Below are positions 1-7,095 of a stretch of 7,579 nt of DNA, one piece after another. Source of the stretch: Pseudonocardiaceae bacterium (lineage in GTDB: Bacteria > Actinomycetota > Actinomycetes > Mycobacteriales > Pseudonocardiaceae); the NCBI GenBank assembly GCA_025937115.1, contig JAICSB010000147.1, positions 1 to 7,579 on the forward strand. Reading direction: 5' to 3'. Every line of letters begins with the position of its first letter. Within the stretch, counting starts at the first letter, position 1. The translations under genes were made by a program, and so were the position numbers. Under the pieces are notes generated by a model. The model worked only from the letters and a program-made list of their open reading frames with translations, ran no database searches and was not told where the DNA came from.

Positions 1-1636
1 CCAACAGCAGCACCGGCATCACGACGACGAGCCAAGACGGCGACAGCGCGGAGAACTCGGAGTACACCGGCTGCAGCACCCACTCCGATTTCAGCGCCCC
101 GGCGGCGACGTCTCGCCCCACCACGGGATCGAGTCCAGCGATCAGCATCCGGATCCAGAGTGGCGCGACCGCGGCCACGCCCAGACAGCCCACCCCGAGC
201 AGGGCCAGCCCGGCGGTGCCCAGCGGGCCGACGTCGCGGCCGCGGATCGTCTCAGCCGGTCCCCGAGGCCCCAGCACGATGAGCCCGACGATCCGAACGA
301 ACGCCACCGCGGCGAACCCGGCGGTAATGGCGACCAGGGCGCCAGCCAGCGCCAACGGCAGCGCGTAGGCCAGCCGACCGACTCGGAACTGCTGCATGAG
401 CGACTCGAGCAGGAACCACTCCGACACGAACCCGACAGTCAGCGGCAGGCCAGCCAGCGTGAGCGCCCCGATGGCCAGACCCGTTCCGCTCGCGGGCAGG
501 CGATGCCCCACGCCGCGCAACGACTCCAGCTCCGTGGTGCCGGTCGCATCCTCCAACCCGGACGTGGCCGAGAACAGCAGCGACTTCGCCAGCGCGTGTG
601 CCACCACCTGCAAGGTCGCCGCGAGCAGACCCACCGCGACCAGCGGTGGCCGGTTCACCGCGGCTCCGACCAAGGCGACGCCGTAGCCGACGCTGATCAG
701 GCCACCGTTCTCAATGCTGGAGTAGGCCACCACCTCGGCCAGGTCGGTCTGCACGGTGGCGTGCGCGATACCGAGCAGCGCGGTGAACCCGCCCAGCAGC
801 AGGACGATCACCGCCAGCCAACCGGGCGGCACCCGCAGCAGGTCCAGGGTGCGCCACATCCCGTAGAAGCCGACGTTGACGGCCACCCCGGCCATCACCG
901 CGCGCAGCGGTCCGGGAGCGGCCCGGTAGCCCCGCGGCATCCAGACATGCAGCGGAACCAGCCCGACCTTGACGGCGAAGCCGCCGACCAGCAGCGCGAA
1001 CGCGGCATCGCGCAGCCCAGACCGTGGCACCGACGCGAGCTGGGCGAAGCTGAAGCCCCCCGCGCGGGTGGCGAGCAACAGGAAACCGAGCAGCAGCGCC
1101 GCGCCGCTGACCTTGCCGAGGGTGACCGTGATGATCGCCGCGTCGGCACTGTCGGGTTTGGTCCGCTCGAACCCGGCCAGCAGGTAGAACGCGACCGTGA
1201 GCAGCTCCCAGGCCAGCAGGAACAGGAACGCGTTGTCGGCGGTGATGATGACGGCGACCGATCCCAGCGTCAGGCAGTGCGTCGCCGCCAGGCTCCGGTA
1301 GCGGACCCGGCCCGGGCGGGCGGCCCACGCCGCGCACACCAGGCTCACCGGTACCGCCACCGCGAAACTGATCACCAGGAATAGCCCGGAGAGCCGATCG
1401 ACAGTCAGGGCTGTGCTGCCGAAACCCAGCGCTCCAGATCCCAATGCTGAGTCCAGGCCAAGTCGAACGCCCGCACCGGAGATGCCCGTGGCACCGACCA
1501 CGACCAACAGCACCGACGACGCCGCAGCCACCATATAGGGCACCGCGCGCGGTATGGCGTACCGCACCCCTGCCACCAGGTCGATCAATCCGGCACCGAG
1601 CAGGGCCAGCAAGGCTATGGCGAGTAGCCACACCAT
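1..1636 (-). CDS. HyfB/NuoL-like proton-translocating antiporter subunit (Rv0083-like), 3' end outside window
   Basis: The frame is open for 545 codons from an ATG at 1636 and leaves the window without a stop, so the C-terminus is missing. The protein is very hydrophobic, with many predicted membrane helices, and fits the Mrp-antiporter/NuoL-M-N family. Visible family residues are Glu144 in a LAWELL helix, Lys223 in the AVKVGLVPLHVWMP helix, the YSSIENG segment from Tyr305, His347 and Lys351 in HALAK, and Glu406 in VSEW. In this family the Glu and Lys residues form the proton path across the membrane. The start is ATG rather than an upstream codon because no in-frame start lies nearby; a GGAAGG sits about 14 nt upstream, too far for a good ribosome site, so coupling to the preceding gene (7-bp gap) is likely. 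From memory, M. tuberculosis Rv0083 is about 640 residues, so roughly 100 residues are probably missing. HyfB versus HyfD assignment is uncertain. Confidence 0.9.
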   Translation of the reverse strand, partial: MVWLLAIALLALLGAGLIDLVAGVRYAIPRAVPYMVAAASSVLLVVVGATGISGAGVRLGLDSALGSGALGFGSTALTVDRLSGLFLVISFAVAVPVSLVCAAWAARPGRVRYRSLAATHCLTLGSVAVIITADNAFLFLLAWELLTVAFYLLAGFERTKPDSADAAIITVTLGKVSGAALLLGFLLLATRAGGFSFAQLASVPRSGLRDAAFALLVGGFAVKVGLVPLHVWMPRGYRAAPGPLRAVMAGVAVNVGFYGMWRTLDLLRVPPGWLAVIVLLLGGFTALLGIAHATVQTDLAEVVAYSSIENGGLISVGYGVALVGAAVNRPPLVAVGLLAATLQVVAHALAKSLLFSATSGLEDATGTTELESLRGVGHRLPASGTGLAIGALTLAGLPLTVGFVSEWFLLESLMQQFRVGRLAYALPLALAGALVAITAGFAAVAFVRIVGLIVLGPRGPAETIRGRDVGPLGTAGLALLGVGCLGVAAVAPLWIRMLIAGLDPVVGRDVAAGALKSEWVLQPVYSEFSALSPSWLVVVMPVLLL

Positions 1637-1643
1637 CGGCGGT

Positions 1644-2420
1644 TCACCGACCTTCCGGGACGATCCGGCCGACGGCCAGCAGCAGCGCATGCAGCAGGCT
1701 GAATGGGGACGGGGGCGATCCGGGGACCCACACATCAACGTCGACTAGGTCGCCGATTCCGCCAGCAACCGCGTAGCTGGGGGCGACCAGTCCGCCGCTG
1801 ATCGCGTCGGTTCCGGCGGCGATCACGACCAGAGGTCGGGGAGTGGCTTCCACGGTGCGGCGCAGTGGCTCGGCCATGCCGTGCGACCCGACCCCGGTGA
1901 TCAGTAGCACGTCGGCGTGCCGGGGGCTGGCGGTGAAGAAGATTCCCAGCCGGTGCACGTCGTAGACCGGGTTGAGCAGGGCCAGCACCTCCCACTCCTC
2001 CGACCCGTCCGAGCCCGCGTCGACATGCCTGATGTGCACGGACCGGCGAAACATCCGAACTCGGGCCGCCAACGCGCCGCGGAGGAGTTCGACGGCCTCT
2101 TCGGTTTCCGGGAACTGCGGGACGACCAGCGCCTGGCGATGCAACCGCGCGGTCTTGCTGCCGGGTAACCAGTCGAACAGATCTGGCCGTTCCCGCACAC
2201 ATCGTCCGCATAGGATGCACCGGCCGGTGTCGACTCGTAACACGTCGTCCTCACTACGGATCGCTCCGGTGGGGCATAGCGTGTCGATCGGGCTCCCGTT
2301 GGAGGGACCGGGGGCCAGCGGTCGCACCGCGGCGGGGAAGGCCTCGGCGTAGGGATCGGGCCGGCGCGGGTAACCGGTGGTGACCACCCCATCACGCAGA
2401 CCGCGCAGCACCCACGGCAT
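1644..2420 (-). CDS. Fused HycF-like ferredoxin / HycG-NuoB-like small subunit (Rv0082-like), N2 cysteines absent
   Basis: This 258-residue soluble subunit joins two normally separate proteins of group 4 hydrogenases. Residues 1-90 resemble HycF/HyfH, including the N-terminal GVVTTGYP motif. Cys49 (CPTGAI) and Cys68, Cys71, Cys74 (CILCGRC) form one complete [4Fe-4S] ligand set. The other cluster of the usual two-cluster fold is gone: its first three cysteines are missing and the last is Arg (RERP). Residues about 125-258 are HycG/NuoB-like (LLNPVYDVHRLG, SPRHADVLLITG, SGG, VPGSPPSP). The four N2-ligand positions are Asp138, Glu141, Asp205 and Ser235 instead of Cys. The ATG directly follows the hycE stop codon (TAAATG, zero spacing), supporting coupling. 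It should dock on HycE and the HycD membrane subunit. An electron-transfer role through the remaining cluster is inference; a structural role is equally possible. Confidence 0.88.
   Translation of the reverse strand: MPWVLRGLRDGVVTTGYPRRPDPYAEAFPAAVRPLAPGPSNGSPIDTLCPTGAIRSEDDVLRVDTGRCILCGRCVRERPDLFDWLPGSKTARLHRQALVVPQFPETEEAVELLRGALAARVRMFRRSVHIRHVDAGSDGSEEWEVLALLNPVYDVHRLGIFFTASPRHADVLLITGVGSHGMAEPLRRTVEATPRPLVVIAAGTDAISGGLVAPSYAVAGGIGDLVDVDVWVPGSPPSPFSLLHALLLAVGRIVPEGR
2199..2276 (-). other. Single [4Fe-4S] ligand set in the fused small subunit
   Basis: Codons 49-74 of the fusion protein encode CP followed by CxxCxxC. In two-cluster ferredoxins, cluster II is bound by the CxxCxxC of the second motif plus the CP cysteine of the first. 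Exactly that set is kept here, and exactly the four ligands of cluster I are lost. The selective pattern suggests that one cluster is still built. Confidence 0.75.
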
Positions 2421-3929
2421 TTACATCACCACCCCGGCGATGGACAACCCGAAGCTGGCCTCGTTGAAGGGAAAGTCAGTCAGGATGTCACCAACGAAGA
2501 TCGACGGGAACAGCATGAGGTTGTGAAACGACGCCGAGCGTGGCGCGCAGTAGCTGATCCGCGCGGCTTCGTCGAAGTCGAGTAGGTAGAGCACCTCGCC
2601 CTGGGGGGCTTCGGCCCATCCCACGGCCTGCCCCGCACCTGGCTTCACCACCACCCGAAGTTGCTCGGTGTCGCAGTCCGGCAACCGCCCGACCGCCTGA
2701 CGGGTGAGGTAGAAAGCCCCTTCGATCTCGTCGATCCGGACCTGCATCCGGGCCTGTGCGTCGCCCGCGCTACGGACCGCGACAGGTGGGGGCGCCAGCT
2801 GCTGGTAGCCGTCGTAGGGGCGGGTGACCCGGCAGTCATCGGCGCAGCCCGAGCCGCGGCCGATCGGGCCGAGCGCGCCGTGGGTCCTGGCCAGCTCGGG
2901 GTCCAGGGGCCCAGCGGTGCGGACCCGATCCAGGAACGAGGAGGTGTCCAGCAGTGCGCGCACATCACCGTTGATGGCGTGCTGCAGCCGGCCGAGCTCG
3001 GCGGTGACCTTGTCTGCGGGCAACCGGGGTAGCGCGGTCACGCCCCCGGGAACGACGACGCCGCGGCCGAACCGGCTGCCGCACATCGCGCCGACCAGCC
3101 GCAGGGTGTGCTCCTTGTGCAGCCCGAACCGCGCGGTGGCCACGGCCAGGCCGGCGGCGTCGGTGAGCTTGCCCAGGACGTCGAGGTGATTGGCGATGCG
3201 CTCCAGCTCGGCATGCAGCACCCGGATCATCGCGGCGGCGACGGGGACGCGGGCGCCGGCGAGGGTCTCCACGGCGTGCGCGAAGGCCAACGCATGCGCC
3301 ACGGACGCGATGCCTTCAACCCGTTCGGCCAGCAATACCCCGTCGTCGACGGTCATGCCCTCGAAGCGCTTCTGCACTCCGCGGTGCTTGGCGTGCGGGC
3401 GGATCCGCAACTGGGAAATGTCCTCGCCGGGGGTTTCCACCAGGTACTCGACGGACTCGAAGACGCCCGAGCGCACCGGGCCGTGCGGGATGGTGAACAC
3501 CCCGGTGCCGTGCAGCAGCGCCGACAGCGCTCGCTCATCGGGTTCGATCCGGTCCGGTTGCCCGGGCGCGCCGGGGTGGGGTGATAACCGACCGGCATCG
3601 TCGCTGTGCGGCAGTACCAACGGGTCCAACCGGGGGTGCCCGTCGGGCACCAGCCCGACCAGGTCGTGGATCGCCCGCTCGTACCAGAACGCTGCCGGCA
3701 GCTGCGGCGTCAGGGCCGGATAGTGGGTGACGCCGGCGGGCAGGGTCGCGGCCAGCGGCGTGACGCCGCCGTCGTGTGCGACCAGAGCGGTAAGCTCGGT
3801 ACCCCCGGTAGGAGCACCCCGGCCGAGCAGCGCAGCGAAGCGCTGGCCGCTGGTCAGGCGCATGTGCAGCGCTTGATGCAGGGCACCTACCGGGTCCTGA
3901 GCGGGGCTGCGGACCGCGGACTGGCTCAC
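2421..3929 (-). CDS. hycE: HycE-like large subunit (fused NuoC-NuoD type) lacking NiFe-binding cysteines
   Basis: This 502-residue peripheral-arm subunit has a NuoC-like N-terminal domain (about 1-130, signature YERAIHDLVGLVPDGHP at 83-99) fused to a NuoD/hydrogenase large-subunit domain (about 140-502). Complex I-like elements include PHG at 148-150, PHAKHRGVQK at 178-187 and RGSGCADDCR at 358-367. The first NiFe motif RxCGxC is RVEGIAS (203-209), with Glu205 and Ala208 in place of Cys. The C-terminal DPCxxC motif is GLSIAG (494-499), with Ser496 and Gly499 in place of Cys. The protein ends at this point, without the cleavable C-terminal extension found in E. coli HycE. It therefore should not bind a NiFe centre. 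I chose the GTG at 3929 because GGAGG lies about 7 nt upstream and it overlaps the hycQ stop by GTGA. The reading frame stays open much further upstream (to 4295), but that part lies inside hycQ and is a shadow. Confidence 0.92.
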   Translation of the reverse strand: MSQSAVRSPAQDPVGALHQALHMRLTSGQRFAALLGRGAPTGGTELTALVAHDGGVTPLAATLPAGVTHYPALTPQLPAAFWYERAIHDLVGLVPDGHPRLDPLVLPHSDDAGRLSPHPGAPGQPDRIEPDERALSALLHGTGVFTIPHGPVRSGVFESVEYLVETPGEDISQLRIRPHAKHRGVQKRFEGMTVDDGVLLAERVEGIASVAHALAFAHAVETLAGARVPVAAAMIRVLHAELERIANHLDVLGKLTDAAGLAVATARFGLHKEHTLRLVGAMCGSRFGRGVVVPGGVTALPRLPADKVTAELGRLQHAINGDVRALLDTSSFLDRVRTAGPLDPELARTHGALGPIGRGSGCADDCRVTRPYDGYQQLAPPPVAVRSAGDAQARMQVRIDEIEGAFYLTRQAVGRLPDCDTEQLRVVVKPGAGQAVGWAEAPQGEVLYLLDFDEAARISYCAPRSASFHNLMLFPSIFVGDILTDFPFNEASFGLSIAGVVM

Positions 3930-5398
3930 AACGCACCTCCCAGTTCGGCGGCCCCGCGGGCGATGAGGGCGGCCAGCGCGTCCGGTGGGTGCAGGCCCAG
4001 CACCAGCAGCGCGAGCACCCCGACGACCATCGGTGCCACCATCCACGCGCTGGGCTCGCCCCGCGGCGCGGTCGCGGTGCCCGGGCCGTCCGGGTGTGGC
4101 ACGAACAGCATCCGGGTGGTCACTATCGACAGCCCGAGGAAGGCCAGCGTGACCAGCGCGACCATCGCTGCGGCCGGCACGTAGCGAGCTGAGGCCAGCC
4201 CGCCGGCGACGATCTGGAACTCGCTGCGGAACAGCCCGAACGGCGGCATCGCGGACAGCGCGAGGATCGCGCAGAGGAACAGTGGGGCGGTCCACGGCAA
4301 ACGGTCGAGGCCGCCGCGGATCCGTCCGATTTCCTTGGTCCCGTAGGCGCGCACCAGCACGCCGGCACCGAAGAACGCGTTGCTCTTGGCCGCGGCGTGC
4401 GCCAACACGTGCAACAGCACTCCAGCGAACGCGATCGGGGCGCCGAAGGAAACGCCGATGGCCAGGATGCCCATGTGCTCGACGCTGGAGTAGGCCAGCA
4501 GTCGTTTGAGGTTGCCCTGCTCAACCAGGTACAGCGCGGCCAGCAGCAGCGACAGCATGCCGAAGACGAGCAGCACGCCGCGGGGGAACCCGGTGCCCAG
4601 AGCGGCGCCGGCGATCTGGTAGTAGCGCAGCACGGCGTAGAAGCTGACCGCGAGTAGCGACCCGGACAGCATCGCCGAAACCGGGGTGGGTGCTTCGGAG
4701 TGCGCGTCGGGCAGCCAGGTGTGCACCGGGAAGAGCCCCATCTTGGTGCCGAACCCGACCACCGCGAGCACGAACGCGAGCTGGACGGCTGGGTGTGGCA
4801 GGGCCGGCCCAGCGCGCAGCAGCGGAGCAACGGTCAGGTCGTAGGACGGCCCGAGCACCGACGCACCAGCGTAGTACATGACGATCGTGGCCAGCAACGC
4901 GATCCCCAGCCCGGCCGAGGCGATCAGCACGTACTTCCATGCGGCCTCGGCGGTGCCCCGGGTGCCGTCCAGCGCGACCAGCAACGCCGAGACCACCGTG
5001 GTGATCTCCACCGCAATCCACAGCAGCGCCAGGCTGTTCATCAATGGAGCGCACAGCATGGCCCAGGCGAACAGGTTCAGCCCGACCCAGAACAACCGTG
5101 AGTAGCGGGGAAAGTCTGCTCGCTCGTGTTCGGCGCGCAGGTAGCCGACAGAGTAAGCGGTGGTTGTCGCATAGAGGAACGCGGTGCCCAGCGCGAAGAC
5201 CACAGAGATCGCGTCGGCCCGCAGGAAACCCAGCGCGACCGGCCCCTTAGCCGCGGCGGGCACCAAGGTTAGGGCCAGGCCGAAGCACGCCACACCAGCC
5301 GTCACCGAGGCAGCGGGCGCGATCCGCCGTCCCGGCAGCAGCGACATCAGCGCCCCCAGCAGCGGCACGATGGTCAGGGCAACGAGTATGGTTGGCAT
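3926..5398 (-). CDS. hycQ: HycQ: HyfF/NuoN-like antiporter-type membrane subunit
   Basis: This 490-residue polytopic membrane protein belongs to the Mrp-antiporter-like family (HyfF, NuoM/N). Expected ion-path residues are present: Glu131 in WIAVEITT, Lys219 in GFGTKMGLFPVHTWLPDAHSEAP, the YSSVEHMG segment with His308, His334 and Lys338 in HAAAKSN, and Glu393 in FRSEF. The length is close to the family norm of about 480-520. It would form one of two large proton-translocating units of the membrane arm; the other is the HyfB-like protein at the left edge. The ATG at 5398 lies 4 bp after the hycP stop, with GGGGGTGAGG just upstream. The stop overlaps the hycE GTG by 4 bp. HycQ follows M. tuberculosis naming (Rv0086). 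Confidence 0.93.
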   Translation of the reverse strand: MPTILVALTIVPLLGALMSLLPGRRIAPAASVTAGVACFGLALTLVPAAAKGPVALGFLRADAISVVFALGTAFLYATTTAYSVGYLRAEHERADFPRYSRLFWVGLNLFAWAMLCAPLMNSLALLWIAVEITTVVSALLVALDGTRGTAEAAWKYVLIASAGLGIALLATIVMYYAGASVLGPSYDLTVAPLLRAGPALPHPAVQLAFVLAVVGFGTKMGLFPVHTWLPDAHSEAPTPVSAMLSGSLLAVSFYAVLRYYQIAGAALGTGFPRGVLLVFGMLSLLLAALYLVEQGNLKRLLAYSSVEHMGILAIGVSFGAPIAFAGVLLHVLAHAAAKSNAFFGAGVLVRAYGTKEIGRIRGGLDRLPWTAPLFLCAILALSAMPPFGLFRSEFQIVAGGLASARYVPAAAMVALVTLAFLGLSIVTTRMLFVPHPDGPGTATAPRGEPSAWMVAPMVVGVLALLVLGLHPPDALAALIARGAAELGGAL

Positions 5399-5402
5399 GT
5401 CC

Positions 5403-6089
5403 TCACCCCCGCAGCTCGGTGAGCGCTTCGGTGGACAGTGACTCCGACTGCTCGTGATGGACCCGGATCAGCACGGCGAACACCACGACGGCGACTAGCA
5501 GGTCGAACAGGAACGCGACCTCGAGGAGCAGCGGCAGCCCGGCGGCGACCACCATGCTAGCCAGCGACACGCCATTTTCCAGCGTGAAGAACCCGATCGC
5601 TTGGGAGGCGACGTCCCGCCGGACGATCATCAGTACAAAGGACACTAGGACGATGGCCACGGCTACTGCGAGCGTGGCGGCTGGCAGCACCGGGCTGGCC
5701 AGCTGAAACCGGGCACTGGTGAAGAATCCGAAGGCGGCGACCGCCACCGCGAGCAAGACCATGCTGGCCACCCCGAGGGCGCGACTGCCACCGATCTCCT
5801 GATTGGTCCGGCGCAGCAACCGCAGCATGACCAACGGGACCACTACCACCTTGAGCAGCACCGAGAACGCCGCCAGCCCATAGAGTTCGGGCACGCCGCG
5901 GGCGAAGGCCACCACAACGGCGAGCACGGCGATCACCATCGACTGCGCCGCGTAGAGCCGGATCTGGGCCCGCAGCAGGGTGGCCTGCAGCATGCCGAAC
6001 TCGATGACCAACATCAGCACGGCCAACGCCGTGGTCAGCCCGGCGTAGCTGGACGGTGGCGGCCCGACATCCGCGATGAGCAGTGCCAT
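5403..6089 (-). CDS. hycP: HycP: HyfE-like membrane subunit
   Basis: This 228-residue integral membrane protein has about six or seven hydrophobic helices and resembles HyfE/HycP. In HyfE-type proteins the C-terminal half resembles the small complex I subunit NuoK. The conserved acidic residue is visible as Glu171 in GFFTLENG, and a second intramembrane Glu190 sits in LLLEVAFLFDLL. These suggest a role in the proton path linking the HycD region to the antiporter-like subunits. The C-terminal tail (about 211-228) is short, polar and probably cytoplasmic. The ATG shares its A with the hycD stop (TGATG), and GGGGGTGG lies just upstream as ribosome site. I recall the M. tuberculosis protein as about 220 residues, which matches. 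Confidence 0.9.
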   Translation of the reverse strand: MALLIADVGPPPSSYAGLTTALAVLMLVIEFGMLQATLLRAQIRLYAAQSMVIAVLAVVVAFARGVPELYGLAAFSVLLKVVVVPLVMLRLLRRTNQEIGGSRALGVASMVLLAVAVAAFGFFTSARFQLASPVLPAATLAVAVAIVLVSFVLMIVRRDVASQAIGFFTLENGVSLASMVVAAGLPLLLEVAFLFDLLVAVVVFAVLIRVHHEQSESLSTEALTELRG

Positions 6090-7045
6090 CAGCCACCCCC
6101 GAAGTACAGCGTGAACACCGACAGAACCGCCAGCATGAAGGCCGCCGACACGAACTCAGTGATCTTGAACAGGCGGAGCTTGGCGAACGAGTCGTCGATC
6201 ACCGCGATGCCGACGCCGAGCAGCGCACACTTCCCGACCAGCGCCAGGATCGCCAACGCTACGGCGAGCAGCGAGGCGTCAGAAGCCAGCCCCCACGGTG
6301 CGACGAACAGGTTGATCAGAAGCACGAAGAAGATGAGTTGCTTCATCGTCGAGCTCCAGCGCAGCAGCGCAAGGTACGGGCCGGAGTGCTCGAATGAGCG
6401 AGCCTCCTCGATCATCCCGAACTCATTGGTGCCGGTGTGCGTCTCGACCGGGATCCGCGCCGTCTCGAAGAGGATCACCATGAACAGCGCCGCCGCGGCG
6501 AGCAGGTGCGCCGGCCGGACGATCTGGTCGGCCGAGGCCCGAACGGTCTTCGCCATCGCGTACGGCAGATCGGTACCGGTGACCAGCGCCACGGTGAACA
6601 CCACGAACAGGACCACCGGCTCGGTGATCGCGGCGAAGGTCTTGGCGCGGCTGGCGCCCAGCTGCGCATAGGGCGATCCGGTACTGGCAGCGGCGACGGC
6701 GATGACGAAGCTGGCCAGGGCCAGGATGAACCCACCGCCCAGGATGTCGCCCATGTAGCCGAACGGCAGGGGGAACGTAGTCAGCACCGGGATGAGCAGC
6801 GGCACCGTGAGATAGCAGGTCATCGCGACCAGCGGCGCGGCCAGAAACACCCAGCCCGTACCGAACGGCGCCAGTGCCTCTTTACCGAACAGCTTGGCGA
6901 TGTCGTAGTAGGGCTGCAGTACCCGCGACCCACGCCGGCCCTGCAGCCGGGTTTCCACCCGGGCGATCACGCCGTTGATCCCCGGCGCCGCGACCAGCAC
7001 CGTGAGCACCTGCAGGGCCTGGACCGCGGGGATAGGCAGCGTCAT
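6089..7045 (-). CDS. hycD: HycD: NuoH/HyfC-like membrane anchor subunit
   Basis: This is a 318-residue membrane protein with about eight hydrophobic segments from the NuoH/HyfC/EchB family, which anchors the peripheral arm and forms the junction where redox energy is passed to the proton channels. NuoH-type signatures are GRRGSRVLQPYYDIAKLFGKE (first loop, about 37-56, compare QPxxDxxKLxxKE) and the acidic loop FETARIPVETHTGTNEFGMIEEARSFE at about 193-219, containing Glu194, Glu201, Glu208, Glu213 and Glu214. The frame is open further upstream with TTG at 7081 and GTG at 7075; the GTG has AAGGG 8 nt before it and would add 10 residues. I prefer ATG 7045 because it gives a family-like N-terminus and overlaps the stop of a leader ORF by ATGA, the coupling style seen across this operon. 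It is first in the operon. Confidence 0.9.
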   Translation of the reverse strand: MTLPIPAVQALQVLTVLVAAPGINGVIARVETRLQGRRGSRVLQPYYDIAKLFGKEALAPFGTGWVFLAAPLVAMTCYLTVPLLIPVLTTFPLPFGYMGDILGGGFILALASFVIAVAAASTGSPYAQLGASRAKTFAAITEPVVLFVVFTVALVTGTDLPYAMAKTVRASADQIVRPAHLLAAAALFMVILFETARIPVETHTGTNEFGMIEEARSFEHSGPYLALLRWSSTMKQLIFFVLLINLFVAPWGLASDASLLAVALAILALVGKCALLGVGIAVIDDSFAKLRLFKITEFVSAAFMLAVLSVFTLYFGGG

Positions 7046-7095
7046 CGACGGCACCGCCGTTTGGCGGGCACGCACAACCAATGCCCTTCGACCAC
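7042..7095 (-). CDS. Possible 17-codon leader ORF coupled to hycD
   Basis: A GTG at 7095 follows a strong ribosome site (GGAGG, 7106-7102) with a 6-nt spacer, the best such site in the upstream region. It reads MVEGHWLCVPAKRRCRR and stops at a TGA that overlaps the hycD ATG by ATGA. It has two cysteines and a basic C-terminus and resembles no family I know. It may act as a leader peptide loading ribosomes onto hycD by termination-reinitiation. Alternatively the ribosome site may be chance, with hycD starting at GTG 7075 in another frame. Nothing in the sequence shows that the peptide itself is functional. Confidence 0.35.
   Translation of the reverse strand: MVEGHWLCVPAKRRCRR

Noticed and set aside
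503..1384. Long plus-strand open frame of 293 codons
   Set aside because: It is a high-GC shadow of the HyfB-like gene: low-complexity Gln/Arg/Gly/His composition, no family motif, while the minus frame has membrane-helix and antiporter signatures.
711..1631. Minus-strand open frame of 306 codons beside the HyfB-like start
   Set aside because: It is offset from the true frame, Arg/Gly-rich and lacks helices; the frame starting at ATG 1636 encodes the recognisable protein.
3930..4295. Upstream extension of the hycE reading frame by about 120 codons
   Set aside because: It lies wholly within hycQ, is Arg/Gly/Ala-rich without family similarity, and GTG 3929 has a good ribosome site and a GTGA overlap.
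4123..4830. Cys/Ser/Arg-rich open frame of 235 codons inside hycQ
   Set aside because: The composition is typical of a frame-shadow of a GC-rich membrane gene, and hycQ motifs occupy the same DNA.
2421..7045. Annotation as an active formate hydrogenlyase or NiFe hydrogenase
   Set aside because: All four NiFe cysteine positions in HycE and all four N2 positions in the small subunit are substituted, and no formate dehydrogenase or maturation gene is present in the window.
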